A DNA stretch of 64,000 bases from Marinobacter fonticola (GTDB taxonomy: Bacteria > Pseudomonadota > Gammaproteobacteria > Pseudomonadales > Oleiphilaceae), in assembly GCF_008122265.1 (NCBI RefSeq), contig NZ_CP043042.1, positions 4,402,001 to 4,466,000 of the forward strand. Reading direction: 5' to 3'. How positions within the stretch are numbered: the first letter of the stretch is position 1; every line of letters starts with the position of its first letter. The notes below the pieces were generated by a model that worked only from the letters and a program-made list of their open reading frames with translations, had not been told where the DNA came from and made no database searches. Positions 8,801 to 17,405 of the stretch are shown here, one piece after another. Made by a program: the position numbers and the translations under genes.

Positions 8801-9835
8801 TCAACTCGATGCGCATTCGGCGCGAGCCCCGTCGACCCGGCAGCGGATCGCCTTCATCAGCCGAATCGCCCGCTCGTCGTAGACACCGTCTTCCAACAAC
8901 GACAAACGAACCTCGCGGAGCATCTGATCGTACTCACGAATATCTTCCTGGGGCGGATGCATCCAAGTCTCTTCGGGGATTTCGGCCTCAGCCTGAGCGA
9001 TGATCTGGTAGGCTTCTTCGATGCGATTAATCGCCTCGTCGCGCACCATTTGGCCGGCGTTATCCGGAAAGCGGTCACGATGCAGGATCACCTGGAAGTT
9101 CATGTAGGCCACCGCATACTTGAAGACACCGCCCCTCGGCCGTACGCCCTTGTAGAGTTCCAGCGGGGTATAGGCCACGGCTGGCGCATAGGCGATGTCC
9201 ACCGAGCCGTTGTTAAATTTACCGGCGAAGCTGGCTGAGTTCGCCCCCACCACGGAGGCGCCGACGTGACGCACCATGGTCAGCGAGGCTGTATCGTAGT
9301 CGAGCGTGGCAATTTTCTTGCCCTGCAGCTCTTCCACGGTGTCGATGTTGCGGTCCCGGGTGAACAGATAGACGGCGCCGCCGGGAAAGATACCGGCCAC
9401 TTCGTAGCGCTCGTTGGTGAGCAGGGGCTTGGCCTTGGGCTGGCTCAAGGTATTGAATAGCAGTCGCATTTCCTGTTCGCCGGGGATAGCGCCCATGGCT
9501 TCCAGGCTGCCGGTAAACTTGTTGAATTCCCGGGCGCGCGTGCCCGTTAACAGGACAGCGTCACACTGCCCCGCCTTGAAGTCTTCCGCCGCTATTTTTT
9601 CATCGGTGTAGGCACGCAGGTCCAGTTCAATACCCTCGCGCAGGGCGACGGGCTTGAAGGTCTTGGCAATGGCGAACAGGGGGCCGTTCGCACCGACCGG
9701 ATCGAAGATACAGAAACTGCGCTTGAGGAATTCCTGTTCCTGCACATTTTCCTGGGCCCCGGCGGCGCCGGCCAGCGCCAAGCTGAGGAAAAGCACAGCA
9801 CCTGAGAAACGATGCGCGAAAGACTTGCTCAACAT
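8801..9835 (-). CDS. Periplasmic solute-binding protein (AdeT-like), copy 2
   Basis: A 344-residue secreted protein strongly related over its whole length to the product at 6036-7055: identical blocks include LRAYTDEKI, LLTGTRAREFN, ELQGKKIATLDYD and MVRHVGASVVGANSA. Signal peptide: hydrophobic GAVLFLSLALAGAAGAQ. Start ATG 9835 with TAGGAG about 9 bases upstream. Unlike copy 1 it has no adjacent permease or TatT gene; it stands alone, convergent with hupB. It may feed the neighbouring permease with a different ligand or at a different time (inference). Ligand unknown. Confidence 0.75.
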   Translation of the reverse strand: MLSKSFAHRFSGAVLFLSLALAGAAGAQENVQEQEFLKRSFCIFDPVGANGPLFAIAKTFKPVALREGIELDLRAYTDEKIAAEDFKAGQCDAVLLTGTRAREFNKFTGSLEAMGAIPGEQEMRLLFNTLSQPKAKPLLTNERYEVAGIFPGGAVYLFTRDRNIDTVEELQGKKIATLDYDTASLTMVRHVGASVVGANSASFAGKFNNGSVDIAYAPAVAYTPLELYKGVRPRGGVFKYAVAYMNFQVILHRDRFPDNAGQMVRDEAINRIEEAYQIIAQAEAEIPEETWMHPPQEDIREYDQMLREVRLSLLEDGVYDERAIRLMKAIRCRVDGARAECASS

Positions 9836-9854
9836 GCTGAAGCACTCCTACTTA

Positions 9855-9890
9855 TTCTTGTCAGGCCAGACACGTTCTTGTCGGACCAGA
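9855..9890. repeat. Two 16-bp direct repeats upstream of solute-binding gene copy 2
   Basis: TTCTTGTCAGGCCAGA at 9855 and TTCTTGTCGGACCAGA at 9875 differ at two positions and start exactly 20 bp apart, so they face the same side of the helix. They lie 20-55 bp upstream of the minus-strand gene ending at 8801, in the promoter region, which suggests binding sites for a regulator; none is identified. Confidence 0.45.
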
Positions 9891-9986
9891 ATAGGAATGC
9901 CCCGGAGGGGTTACGTTGGCAGTAGCGACTCAGGCGCCGGGGCGCTCCTGCCACTGGTCAACGGAGCGGCGCCTGAACCGGCAGGG

Positions 9987-10007
9987 AGACCCCGTCCAGC
10001 GGGGTCT
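9987..10007 (-). terminator. Hairpin after the small membrane-protein gene
   Basis: An 8-bp stem (AGACCCCG with CGGGGTCT) and 5-nt loop begins 3 bp beyond the stop codon of the minus-strand gene at 10011. There is no T-run on the minus strand, so it may protect the 3' end rather than terminate. A further imperfect inverted pair (TCAGGCGCCG and CGGCGCCTGA, 9930-9976) lies beyond. Confidence 0.4.
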
Positions 10008-10010
10008 GTT

Positions 10011-10292
10011 CTAAGCCGACTTGGTGTCGGTCTTGGTGGAGGGCGCGGAAGCTTTTGCGCCAGTCTTTGAACCAGTTCCGCTTTTAGAGCCGCCGGACCG
10101 CCGGCTACGCGTAGCGGGTTTGGCTTTCTTATCCTCAGCCATTTGCTCGACCAAGCTTTCCAGCCGCTTCTCCAGGGCCACCATCTGGTGATGCAGGGCG
10201 GTTTGCTTATCGAGGGCGTCCGAGGTGTTGCGGGAGAGCGTCCAAAGAAGCCAAATAATCGCCAACAAGGCGATGAACGAGAGAAATCCCAT
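10011..10292 (-). CDS. Small single-pass membrane protein with coiled coil, unknown function
   Basis: A 93-residue protein. Residues 2-18 form one strongly hydrophobic helix (GFLSFIALLAIIWLLWTL), residues 25-55 look like a short heptad helix (HHQMVALEKRLESLVEQMAE), and the last 40 residues are Ser/Gly/Lys/Thr low complexity. Start ATG 10292 has GGAG 6 bases upstream, which supports a real gene. It lies between the solute-binding gene and the pyrimidine operon. I do not recognise a named family; phage-shock PspB-like and generic coiled-coil membrane anchors look similar in layout only. Confidence 0.65.
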   Translation of the reverse strand: MGFLSFIALLAIIWLLWTLSRNTSDALDKQTALHHQMVALEKRLESLVEQMAEDKKAKPATRSRRSGGSKSGTGSKTGAKASAPSTKTDTKSA

Positions 10293-10446
10293 GCCTATCT
10301 CCGGTTTCTTGAGCGGCTACCACACCACCCGCAGCACTACGGGTGGCTCGGCGTGCCGGCTCGCTAATCGGTTATACCGGGCGTTGCCTACGACCGGTCC
10401 CCGTAGATCAGTGTAGCAGGCCCCTACACGATCGGCAGGCCGAAAG

Positions 10447-11736
10447 TCAGTCCTGACGGGTATACACCTGCTCACCGGCACACCAGACCCGGTTAACCAG
10501 ACCCTTCAGCGGTTCACCCAGGATGGGGGCATGTTTGCCCACCGAGAACAAGGACTGCGCGCCTGGCGTCCAGATGGCATGGGTATCGATCCAACACAGA
10601 TCGGCCACCTGCCCCGCACTGAACCCGGTCGGCGTCAGGCCCAGTACTCCAGCGGGGCCAGCGGTCAAGGCGCGCACCAAAGAGACCAGATCCAGCTCGT
10701 CGCGCTCGACCAGCCCCAGGCCCAGGGAGAGCACGCTTTCGATGCTCGACAAACCCGGCTCGGTGTCGCCCAGCGGGGCATTCTTGGCAGCGGGATCATG
10801 GGGCTGGTGCTGGCTGACAATAGCATCGATCACGCCGGCACGTACGCCTTCGATCAATCCCTTCCGGTCGCCTTCCGAGCGCAATGGCGGCTCTACGTGG
10901 AAGCGGCTATCGAAACCGGCCAGCGCCTCCTCGGTCAGCACCAAGTGGTGCATCGCCACGTCCGCGGTGACAGCAACACCACGCGCGCGGGCGTCGCCTA
11001 CCATCTCCACACTGCGAGCGCAGGAGAGCTGGCTCAGGTGCAGGCGCACACCGGTTTCTTCTGCCAGCAGGATCAGTTCCATCACCGACGCCGTTTCCGC
11101 CACTTCGGGAATACCTAACAGCCCCAGCCGCGCGGTGACCAGACCGTCGTGGGCGAAACCATCGGCAGCCAGCGACCGGTTCTGGGGATGCAGCATCAGG
11201 GTCATGCCGAAGGTCTTGGCGTAGGCCATGCAACGGCGTAGAACCCGGGCATTGACCAGAGGCGCCGGGCCATTGCTGAAGGCCACGCATCCAGCGTGAG
11301 AGAGCCCCACCATGTCGCTCAGCAGCTCACCCGCCAGGTTTTTGGTGGCCGCGCCGAGCGGTAGCACTCGGATCGGTGCATCACGCTCGGCCACATCGCG
11401 AATCAGATGGGTAATCGCGCTGGAGTCATTCACCGGTGAGGTGTCCGGCGCCGCGCAGACGGTGGTGTACCCGCCCCGGACCGCCGCCCGGGTTTCACTG
11501 GCGATGGAGCCCTTCTGACCATTGCCGGGCTCGCGCAGGTTGCAATAAAGATCGATAAAACCGGGAGCGATCAATCCCCCGGCGGCATCCAGCACGGCAT
11601 CGGCATGAGCGGCATCCGCTTCGGCTCCGGTGGCGGCGATCTTGCCATCGCGGATTAGCAAGGACTGCACCGCATCTAGACCCGCGACCGGATCGATCAC
11701 CCGGCCATGCTCGATTCTCAAGGAGGGATGACTCAT
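10447..11736 (-). CDS. pyrC': Dihydroorotase-like protein without catalytic residues (PyrC', aspartate transcarbamoylase partner)
   Basis: A 429-residue member of the dihydroorotase/amidohydrolase family. Active enzymes carry HxH in the GFIDLHxHLREPG motif; here it reads [13 protein letters not shown], so both metal-binding His are gone. The late D-H-A-P-H motif reads SQHQPH, so the catalytic Asp is also lost. Family knowledge: Pseudomonas has exactly such a pseudo-dihydroorotase, which forms a dodecamer with PyrB and is needed for its activity while a separate pyrC supplies the enzyme. The gene overlaps pyrB by 4 bp (ATGA), which fits coupled translation of the two partners. It is the last gene of the run pyrR-pyrB-pyrC'. 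Confidence 0.9.
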   Translation of the reverse strand: MSHPSLRIEHGRVIDPVAGLDAVQSLLIRDGKIAATGAEADAAHADAVLDAAGGLIAPGFIDLYCNLREPGNGQKGSIASETRAAVRGGYTTVCAAPDTSPVNDSSAITHLIRDVAERDAPIRVLPLGAATKNLAGELLSDMVGLSHAGCVAFSNGPAPLVNARVLRRCMAYAKTFGMTLMLHPQNRSLAADGFAHDGLVTARLGLLGIPEVAETASVMELILLAEETGVRLHLSQLSCARSVEMVGDARARGVAVTADVAMHHLVLTEEALAGFDSRFHVEPPLRSEGDRKGLIEGVRAGVIDAIVSQHQPHDPAAKNAPLGDTEPGLSSIESVLSLGLGLVERDELDLVSLVRALTAGPAGVLGLTPTGFSAGQVADLCWIDTHAIWTPGAQSLFSVGKHAPILGEPLKGLVNRVWCAGEQVYTRQD

Positions 11737-12740
11737 GCGTTCACCCCTGTTTCCAGTCCCTGTTGGGCCCGTTGGCCGCTCATGGCCATGGACATGACCG
11801 CCATACGAATCGCGATGCCATTGGTGACCTGATTGAGAATCACCGATTGCGGGCCGTCGGCCACCGCGGACTCGATTTCCACGCCGCGGTTGATTGGTCC
11901 GGGGTGCATGACGATAGCCTCCGGCTTGGCGTAGGCCAGCTTATCGGTATTCAGACCGTATACCTTGTAGAACTCGCGCTCGCTGGGCAGCAACGCGCCC
12001 TCCATCCGCTCACGCTGCAAGCGCAACATAATAATGACATCGATATCTTTCAGACCCGAGCGCATGTCGTAGCACACCTTACAGCCCAGGCTCTCCACCT
12101 CTCGCGGCAGCAATGTACTTGGGCCGACCACCCGGACCTCATCCGCACCCAGCGTGTTCAACGCGCGAATCTGCGACCGGGCCACCCGTGAATGCAGGAC
12201 ATCTCCGACGATCGCGACTTTCAGGCCCTCGAAACGCTGCTTTTTCTGACGAATGGTCAGCATATCCAGCATCGCTTGGGTCGGGTGGGCGTGGCGACCA
12301 TCGCCGGCGTTGATAATGGCTACGCCGGGGGTCACCGACTGAGCGATAAAGTGGGGCGCACCGCTACGGGAATGGCGCACCACAAACATATCGCTGGCCA
12401 TGGCTTCAAGGTTGAGCAGGGTGTCGGACAGGGACTCGCCCTTGGACGTAGCCGATGTGCTGATGTCCAAATTGAGCACGTCGGCGGAGAGACGTTTGGC
12501 GGCCAGTTCGAAGGTGCTGCGGGTGCGAGTACTGGATTCGAAGAACAGATTGACGACCGTCCGCCCTCTCAGCAGGGGCACTTTTTTGATACGGCGCTCG
12601 CCGACTTCGATGAAAGAATCGGCGGTATCGAGGATCTGCGTCAGTAACGGACGGTCCAAGCCGTCGATCGTCAAAAAGTGGCGCAACTGGCCTTCGGCAT
12701 TCAGTTGCAAAGCGCGGGCGGAGGCGTCGGTGGTCATCAT
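11733..12740 (-). CDS. pyrB: Aspartate carbamoyltransferase catalytic subunit
   Basis: A 335-residue aspartate transcarbamoylase: carbamoyl phosphate plus aspartate gives carbamoyl aspartate, the committed step of pyrimidine synthesis. The carbamoyl-phosphate motif is visible as [13 protein letters not shown], with [18 protein letters not shown] and [10 protein letters not shown] further on. The start ATG 12740 ([13 protein letters not shown]) has AAGGAG about 7 bases upstream; a TTG two codons earlier is rejected. It begins 2 bp after the pyrR stop and overlaps pyrC' by 4 bp. No pyrI regulatory subunit is present, in line with the Pseudomonas-type PyrB-PyrC' complex. Confidence 0.96.
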   Translation of the reverse strand: MMTTDASARALQLNAEGQLRHFLTIDGLDRPLLTQILDTADSFIEVGERRIKKVPLLRGRTVVNLFFESSTRTRSTFELAAKRLSADVLNLDISTSATSKGESLSDTLLNLEAMASDMFVVRHSRSGAPHFIAQSVTPGVAIINAGDGRHAHPTQAMLDMLTIRQKKQRFEGLKVAIVGDVLHSRVARSQIRALNTLGADEVRVVGPSTLLPREVESLGCKVCYDMRSGLKDIDVIIMLRLQRERMEGALLPSEREFYKVYGLNTDKLAYAKPEAIVMHPGPINRGVEIESAVADGPQSVILNQVTNGIAIRMAVMSMAMSGQRAQQGLETGVNA

Positions 12741-12742
12741 CC

Positions 12743-13267
12743 TCAAGCTCCTTCTGGCCTGGCGTCGGCTTGACGCAGTTCCACGCTGAGCGGATCCGGT
12801 CCCTTGAGTTTGACCCGCTCGTTTGCTTTCAGGCTAAGCCGCTGACCCACGACGTCCGGTTGGATCGGCAGCTCCCGGGCGCCCAGATCGATCAGTGCCG
12901 CCAGCACGATGCCGGCCGGCCGGCCGTAGTCGAAAATCTCGTTCATGGCGGCGCGAATGGTCCGCCCGCTCATGACGACGTCGTCCACCAGAACGATGTG
13001 CCGGTCTTCGGTTTCGAAAGGCAAGTGGGAAGGCCGGACCTTGGGATTCAGCCCGATACGGGAAAAGTCGTCCCGATAGAATGAGATGTCGAGTTCGCCA
13101 AAAGGCTCATCCAGGCCCAGGCGTTTGTGCAGGATATCCGCCAGCCAGACCCCGCCGGTGCGGATACCAATCAAAACCGGGCGCTCGATGCCTCGCGCCT
13201 GGAGTACATCGCGCAGGCCTTGTTCCAAGTCATCCAGCAGCGCATCAACCTTCAGCAATGCAGTCAT
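12743..13267 (-). CDS. pyrR: PyrR, pyrimidine operon regulator / uracil phosphoribosyltransferase family
   Basis: A 174-residue type I phosphoribosyltransferase. The PRPP-binding signature is [18 protein letters not shown] near residue 95-112, and the [10 protein letters not shown] loop precedes it. Family knowledge: in Gram-positives PyrR is an RNA-binding attenuator with uracil phosphoribosyltransferase activity; in Pseudomonas it lies in the same pyrR-pyrB-pyrC' operon and a regulatory role has been proposed. ATG 13267 has AGGGGA about 6 bases upstream. An inverted-repeat element separates it from ruvX upstream, which may give pyrR its own transcription start (inference). Confidence 0.93.
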   Translation of the reverse strand: MTALLKVDALLDDLEQGLRDVLQARGIERPVLIGIRTGGVWLADILHKRLGLDEPFGELDISFYRDDFSRIGLNPKVRPSHLPFETEDRHIVLVDDVVMSGRTIRAAMNEIFDYGRPAGIVLAALIDLGARELPIQPDVVGQRLSLKANERVKLKGPDPLSVELRQADARPEGA

Positions 13268-13350
13268 TGATTTCCCCTGTCCAGACAGCGGCGCTAGTCT
13301 ATCACGAGGTCATCGGCGAAAGCAGCGCCAAGGCCGCGTCCGGATTAGGA

Positions 13351-13487
13351 GCCTCTGAAAAAGTTCAGGCTGTGGATGAAGCGCAAGGCGCACGGAGCGC
13401 AAGACGCGAGGCATACCTTGCTGGTAGGCGAGTGTTTGAGCACCGCGCAACGCAGTGATTCGCCGCAGAATGGACTTTTCCAGAGGC
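13351..13487. repeat. 137-bp intergenic element with inverted terminal repeats (MITE-like)
   Basis: The left end GCCTCTGAAAAAGT and right end ACTTTTCCAGAGGC are 14-bp inverted repeats with one mismatch, and the similarity continues imperfectly outward for several bases. The inside (13365-13473) has no convincing gene. It ends 4 bp from the ruvX stop codon, inside what is otherwise a compact operon. Size, ends and location fit a miniature inverted-repeat or REP-like element. A related end is seen at 63888 at the edge of the window. Confidence 0.6.
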
Positions 13488-13490
13488 TTC

Positions 13491-13919
13491 TTAGGTCCCC
13501 GAGGCGAACCAGCCCTCCAAGATCACCACCGCTGCCAGGTCATCCACGCCGTGCGTGCCGAAATTCCGGGAGCCGCCGCGGGCCAGGACTTCACCTTTGG
13601 CCTCGAAGCTGCTCAGGCGTTCGTCGACCATCACGACCTCGTGGTGATAACGGCCATGCAGGCGCTTGCCAAACTTACGGGCGCGCAGGCTCATCTCGCT
13701 CTCGGTGCCATCCATGTTGAGCGGCAGGCCAACGACGAACAGCTTCGGCTGCCACTCCGCTACCAGAGTTGTGATTTCGTCCCAGTTGGGCATACCGTCC
13801 CGGGCCTTGAGCATGGCGATCGGCTGGGCAGTGCCGGTGAGTTCCTGGCCAACGGCAACGCCGATACGGCGGGTACCGAAATCGAAGCCCATGACCCGGC
13901 GCAAGCCACTATCAGGCAT
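13491..13919 (-). CDS. ruvX: RuvX/YqgF RNase H-like Holliday junction resolvase family
   Basis: A 142-residue YqgF-type protein. Seen: the RNase H-fold start MGFDFGTRRIGVAVG with its catalytic Asp, the second acidic strand VVGLPLNMDG, VDERLSSFEA, and the terminal Asp in HGVDDLAAVVIL. Family knowledge: YqgF/RuvX takes part in pre-16S rRNA 5' processing and resembles RuvC resolvases. The start overlaps the end of yqgE by 8 bp, so the two are translationally linked. This algH/yqgE-ruvX-pyrR order is the Pseudomonas one. Confidence 0.94.
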   Translation of the reverse strand: MPDSGLRRVMGFDFGTRRIGVAVGQELTGTAQPIAMLKARDGMPNWDEITTLVAEWQPKLFVVGLPLNMDGTESEMSLRARKFGKRLHGRYHHEVVMVDERLSSFEAKGEVLARGGSRNFGTHGVDDLAAVVILEGWFASGT

Positions 13920-14481
13920 GGCCCACCGTATCGGTAAGCTGACTCAGGTCGATGCCCATCATGCGCATGACCTCGGCGTAGCGATCATCACTTTCGACCC
14001 GGAACAGCAGGTCATGATTGGCCGGACACACCAGCCAGCTACTGCCGGAAAGTTCCTCCTCAAGCTGGCCATCGGACCAGCCGGAGTAGCCCAACGCCAT
14101 GAGGAACTCAGACGGTCCTTCGCCACAGCCGATGGCTTCGAGGATATCGCGTGATGTGGTCATGGTGAGCTGATCGGTCACCGCCATGGAGCTTTGCCAG
14201 TCCCCGAACGGCCGGTGCAGTACGAAGCCCCGTTCCGGCTGAACCGGACCGCCGGCATAGACCGGCGCGTTGATCTCTTCCCCGTCCAGATCGAGCTGCT
14301 CGAGCACTTCGCCGACGCTGATGTCCAGTGGCCGGTTGATGACCAGCCCCATAGCGCCGTCGGCGTTGTGCTCGCACACAAAAATAACAGCCCCGTGGAA
14401 GCCCGGGTCTTGGAGGTAGGGCGAAGCCACCAGCAGGCGGTTTCGCAGTGTGTCTTCGGTAGTCGTATGCGATCTGGTCAT
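13912..14481 (-). CDS. yqgE: YqgE/AlgH family protein
   Basis: A 189-residue member of the UPF0301 (YqgE/AlgH) family. Recognisable blocks are NRLLVASPYLQDPGFHGAV, GAMGLVINRP, APVYAGGPVQPERGFVLH and ALGYSGWSDGQLEEEL. Biochemical function is not established; the Pseudomonas homologue AlgH was linked to alginate regulation. ATG 14481. It is the first gene of the run that continues with ruvX. About 90 bp separate it from the tonB stop upstream. Confidence 0.93.
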   Translation of the reverse strand: MTRSHTTTEDTLRNRLLVASPYLQDPGFHGAVIFVCEHNADGAMGLVINRPLDISVGEVLEQLDLDGEEINAPVYAGGPVQPERGFVLHRPFGDWQSSMAVTDQLTMTTSRDILEAIGCGEGPSEFLMALGYSGWSDGQLEEELSGSSWLVCPANHDLLFRVESDDRYAEVMRMMGIDLSQLTDTVGHA

Positions 14482-14569
14482 GGCGTCAGTGTCCTGTCCC
14501 GCGAATAAATACGCAAGCCGTTAGCGCAAGCCCGGAAGCCTCTGGACAGGATAGCGACGTCTGGAGCGA

Positions 14570-15436
14570 TCAACCGGAGGTCAGGCCCCGGCGCTGGAAC
14601 GACCAGGTGCGAATGATCTCAAGCTGGTCTGCCTGCTCGCGCATTTCCGGCGGGAAGGGCGCAAAGGGCGCCGACAAACGCACGATTCGGATAGCGGCAT
14701 CGTCCAGCACCTTGCTACCGGAGGAGTTGAGAATCTCGACGTCCTTGACGCTGCCATCCCTCTCGATCACCACCACCATTCGCAACGAGCCGTAGATTCC
14801 GGAGCTTCGTGCTTCCGGCGGATAGTTCAGATTACCGACTTTGGTCACCTTACTGACCCAATTCTGCACGTACCAGGCGTTCTCCGACTTCAGCGTGGAT
14901 GCTGCCGTCACCCGCAGGATGCGCGGTTTCTTGGCGTAAGCCCGCTGCTGCTGGTCCAGACGCGCCTCGAGGCTGGCGATCTCCAGACTGCGCTGCATCA
15001 AGCTCTTCTTCTGGGCATCCGGCGCTTCCTCAATGGGCTCATCTTCGGGCTTCGCTTGCGCTGCAGGGCGAGTCTGAGCCGTCGTGGTTACGACCTCCTT
15101 GGCTACCTGCTTCTCCGGCTCCGCTTTTTTCTGCGCTACCGGCTCGGGCTGAACCTGCTGCACCTGACTGTGCTGCAAGGGCGCCTGATGCGTGGTGGTC
15201 AGGTCCTGCTTTTCTTCTTCGGTACCACTGCCTTTCTGGCTGGTGGCGGCGAGAAAATCTGCGTCTTCGGGGGCGTCCTCGTCATCAAACTGAGACAGCG
15301 TGATTTCCAGCGTTTCAGCCGCTGGCACCGGGTCGTCCGGCGCAAACGAGATGCCTAGCACCACGACCGCATGCAGGGCCAGCGCCATAAAAAGGGTGAA
15401 GGAAAAACGATCAAAATCACTGACCTGGACAGCCAT
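14570..15436 (-). CDS. tonB: TonB-family energy transducer
   Basis: A 288-residue TonB-type protein. One N-terminal transmembrane helix (TLFMALALHAVVVLGISFA) is followed by a long charged linker rich in Glu, Gln, Lys and Pro (to about residue 170), a short coiled segment, and the C-terminal TonB fold (NLNYPPEARSSGIYGSLRM, DVEILNSSGSKVLDDAAI). Family knowledge: TonB spans the periplasm and passes proton-motive force from ExbBD to outer-membrane receptors. No exbBD is adjacent. The position beside gshB and pilG matches tonB3 of P. aeruginosa, which has been connected to twitching motility; that link is by synteny only. ATG 15436 is preferred to GTG 15445; the ribosome site is weak. Confidence 0.88.
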   Translation of the reverse strand: MAVQVSDFDRFSFTLFMALALHAVVVLGISFAPDDPVPAAETLEITLSQFDDEDAPEDADFLAATSQKGSGTEEEKQDLTTTHQAPLQHSQVQQVQPEPVAQKKAEPEKQVAKEVVTTTAQTRPAAQAKPEDEPIEEAPDAQKKSLMQRSLEIASLEARLDQQQRAYAKKPRILRVTAASTLKSENAWYVQNWVSKVTKVGNLNYPPEARSSGIYGSLRMVVVIERDGSVKDVEILNSSGSKVLDDAAIRIVRLSAPFAPFPPEMREQADQLEIIRTWSFQRRGLTSG

Positions 15437-15585
15437 GCTCGCCACTTACTCAACCACTGCTGGGCGTGCCTGCGCACGCGGTTCTGGTACGGTCTGAAAA
15501 GACGTCCGATAGAGGCCAAGTTTGATGGCTTCAAGCCCGCTTGTCTATCCTGCGCGACTCGAATGGGGGGCCACTGAACAGCACC

Positions 15586-16530
15586 TTAGAGCCGCGTCTC
15601 AATCGCATCCAGCAACTGAGATGAGATATCGATTCCGAATTCCCGATCAAGTTCCCGCACGCAGGTGGGGCTGGTCACGTTGATTTCGGTCAGATAGTCG
15701 CCGATCACGTCGATACCGACAAAAATCAATCCTTTGGCCTTTAAAGACGGAGCAATGCGTTCGCAGATTTCCCGGTCGCGCGCCGTCAGCGGCCGCCCTT
15801 CGCCACGACCGCCAGCCGCCAGATTGCCGCGATTTTCACCTTGAGAAGGAATTCTCGCCAGCGCATAGGGAATAGGCTCGCCGTCGATCAACAGGATGCG
15901 CTTGTCGCCGGCTTTGATCTGCGGTAGAAACTTCTGCGCCATGATCTGGTGCTCGCCGTCTTGGGTCAGCGTCTCGATAATCACCCCCAGGTTGGCGTCG
16001 CCCTCCCTCACCCGGAACACGGACTTTCCGCCCATGCCATCTACCGGTTTCATCACCACGTCGCCGTGGCGGGCATAAAATTCCCGCAGGCGCGCCGACG
16101 AACGGGTCACCACCAGCGGCGGCGTACAGTCGATGAAGCGAGTGGCGAACAGCTTTTCGTTGCAGTCACGCAATGCCGCCGGGGGATTGACCACCAGCGC
16201 ACCCTGATCGGCTGCCGAGTCGAGGATATGGGTCGCCATCATGAATTCGCGGTCTACCGGCGGATCCTTGCGCATCAGGATCACGTCCAGGTCGCCCAGC
16301 GCCATCTCGAACTCGTCGCCAAAGGTATACCAATCGTCCGGATCCATCCGCACCGTCAGTTCTCGCACCCGGGCGCGGGCCTCACCCCCGTCGAGGAACA
16401 GGTCCGGCTGCTCCATGTAGATCAGATCCCAGCCGCGATTTTGAGCAGCCCAAAGCATGGCCAGCGAGGTGTCCTTTTTATAGTGAAGGTCCTGGATCGG
16501 ATCCATGACGATACCGAGCTTAATTGTCAT
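15586..16530 (-). CDS. gshB: Glutathione synthetase
   Basis: A 314-residue ATP-grasp enzyme joining gamma-glutamylcysteine and glycine. Motifs seen: GIVMDPIQDLHYKKDTS at the N terminus, VVMKPVDGMGGKSVFR (ATP-grasp), GDKRILLIDGEP, the glycine-rich GENRGNLAAGGRGE loop, and INVTSPTCVREL near the end. Length equals the usual 315-320. ATG 16530 with GAGGT about 12 bases upstream. Divergent from the pilG cluster across a 445-bp gap. Confidence 0.96.
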   Translation of the reverse strand: MTIKLGIVMDPIQDLHYKKDTSLAMLWAAQNRGWDLIYMEQPDLFLDGGEARARVRELTVRMDPDDWYTFGDEFEMALGDLDVILMRKDPPVDREFMMATHILDSAADQGALVVNPPAALRDCNEKLFATRFIDCTPPLVVTRSSARLREFYARHGDVVMKPVDGMGGKSVFRVREGDANLGVIIETLTQDGEHQIMAQKFLPQIKAGDKRILLIDGEPIPYALARIPSQGENRGNLAAGGRGEGRPLTARDREICERIAPSLKAKGLIFVGIDVIGDYLTEINVTSPTCVRELDREFGIDISSQLLDAIETRL

Positions 16531-16975
16531 CGCGATTATTGCACCTCGATTGAGAACGGGAACCGGTCAGCAGAGTAGCGGTATTGTTTACTGCTATCCT
16601 GGGCATGCGTTTGTAACCGATGGTATTGCAGCGCTACGCCGGTTGCACCCCTCTTTAAGGGTTAATCCTTACGCAAACCCTGGCTATATCTACGCGGGGG
16701 TACATTTGGTCACAAACTTATGCTTTTTCTCAAGCGACCTATAATCTATAAATAGTCAGGCTTTATAGAAGGCCCCCTTGAATGTGTGTTAAAAAGGCCC
16801 GTCAAATTACCCGCTGGTCTCAAAAACCGTCGGACGGCGCCTAACTGGAACGGATACACCGTGCCGGGCCGAATATAAGGTCGGCTGCCGATTCGACCTC
16901 GTCTTAGAGACGACAGCTGTGGTTCGACTCGGGGCTGAACAACAACGATCCTGTAGAGCGCAAGGCTGTTGGACA
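16531..16975. promoter_or_regulatory. 445-bp divergent control region, gshB / pilG
   Basis: No gene is seen here. A perfect -10 TATAAT lies at 16740-16745 reading toward pilG, about 230 bp upstream of its start; upstream of it TTATGC is only a weak -35. Just after it CTATAAA (16746) and TTTATAG (16762) form a 7-bp inverted pair. The long leader before pilG and the weak -35 suggest activator-dependent transcription (inference). Confidence 0.45.
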
Positions 16976-17368
16976 ATGGATGACAACTTCGAAAACCTGA
17001 AGATTATGGTGATTGACGATAGTAAGACGATTCGTCGCACCGCCGAAACCCTTCTAAAAAAGGTTGGCTGTGAAGTCATCACCGCAACGGATGGATTCGA
17101 CGCCCTTGCCAAGATTGCAGACACCCAGCCCGATATCGTTTTCGTCGATATCATGATGCCCCGGCTGGACGGGTATCAAACCTGCGCCCTCATTAAGAAC
17201 AATTCCGCTTTCAAGAAAACGCCCGTCATCATGCTATCCAGCAAAGACGGCCTTTTCGACAAGGCCAAGGGTCGTATTGTTGGCTCCGATCAGTACCTGA
17301 CGAAACCGTTCAGCAAAGACGAACTGCTGAATACCATTCGTCACTACGTTCCCACCGCGGAACAATAA
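16976..17368 (+). CDS. pilG: PilG, single-domain response regulator of the Chp system
   Basis: A 130-residue CheY-like receiver. The acidic pair is D14-D15, the phosphoacceptor Asp58 (IVFVDIMMPRLDGYQ), the Thr/Ser switch in VIMLSSKDG and the Lys in YLTKPFSKDE are all present. Over nearly the full length it matches P. aeruginosa PilG, including KTIRRTAETLLKKVGC. Family knowledge: PilG receives phosphate from ChpA and promotes pilus extension and, through FimV/CyaB, cAMP synthesis. ATG 16976 gives a homologue-like N terminus; a longer frame from 16919 is rejected. First gene of pilGHIJK-chpABC. Confidence 0.96.
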   Translation: MDDNFENLKIMVIDDSKTIRRTAETLLKKVGCEVITATDGFDALAKIADTQPDIVFVDIMMPRLDGYQTCALIKNNSAFKKTPVIMLSSKDGLFDKAKGRIVGSDQYLTKPFSKDELLNTIRHYVPTAEQ

Positions 17369-17405
17369 TTCAGACTTTTGATGCAACGAATTTACCGAGG
17401 AAATC

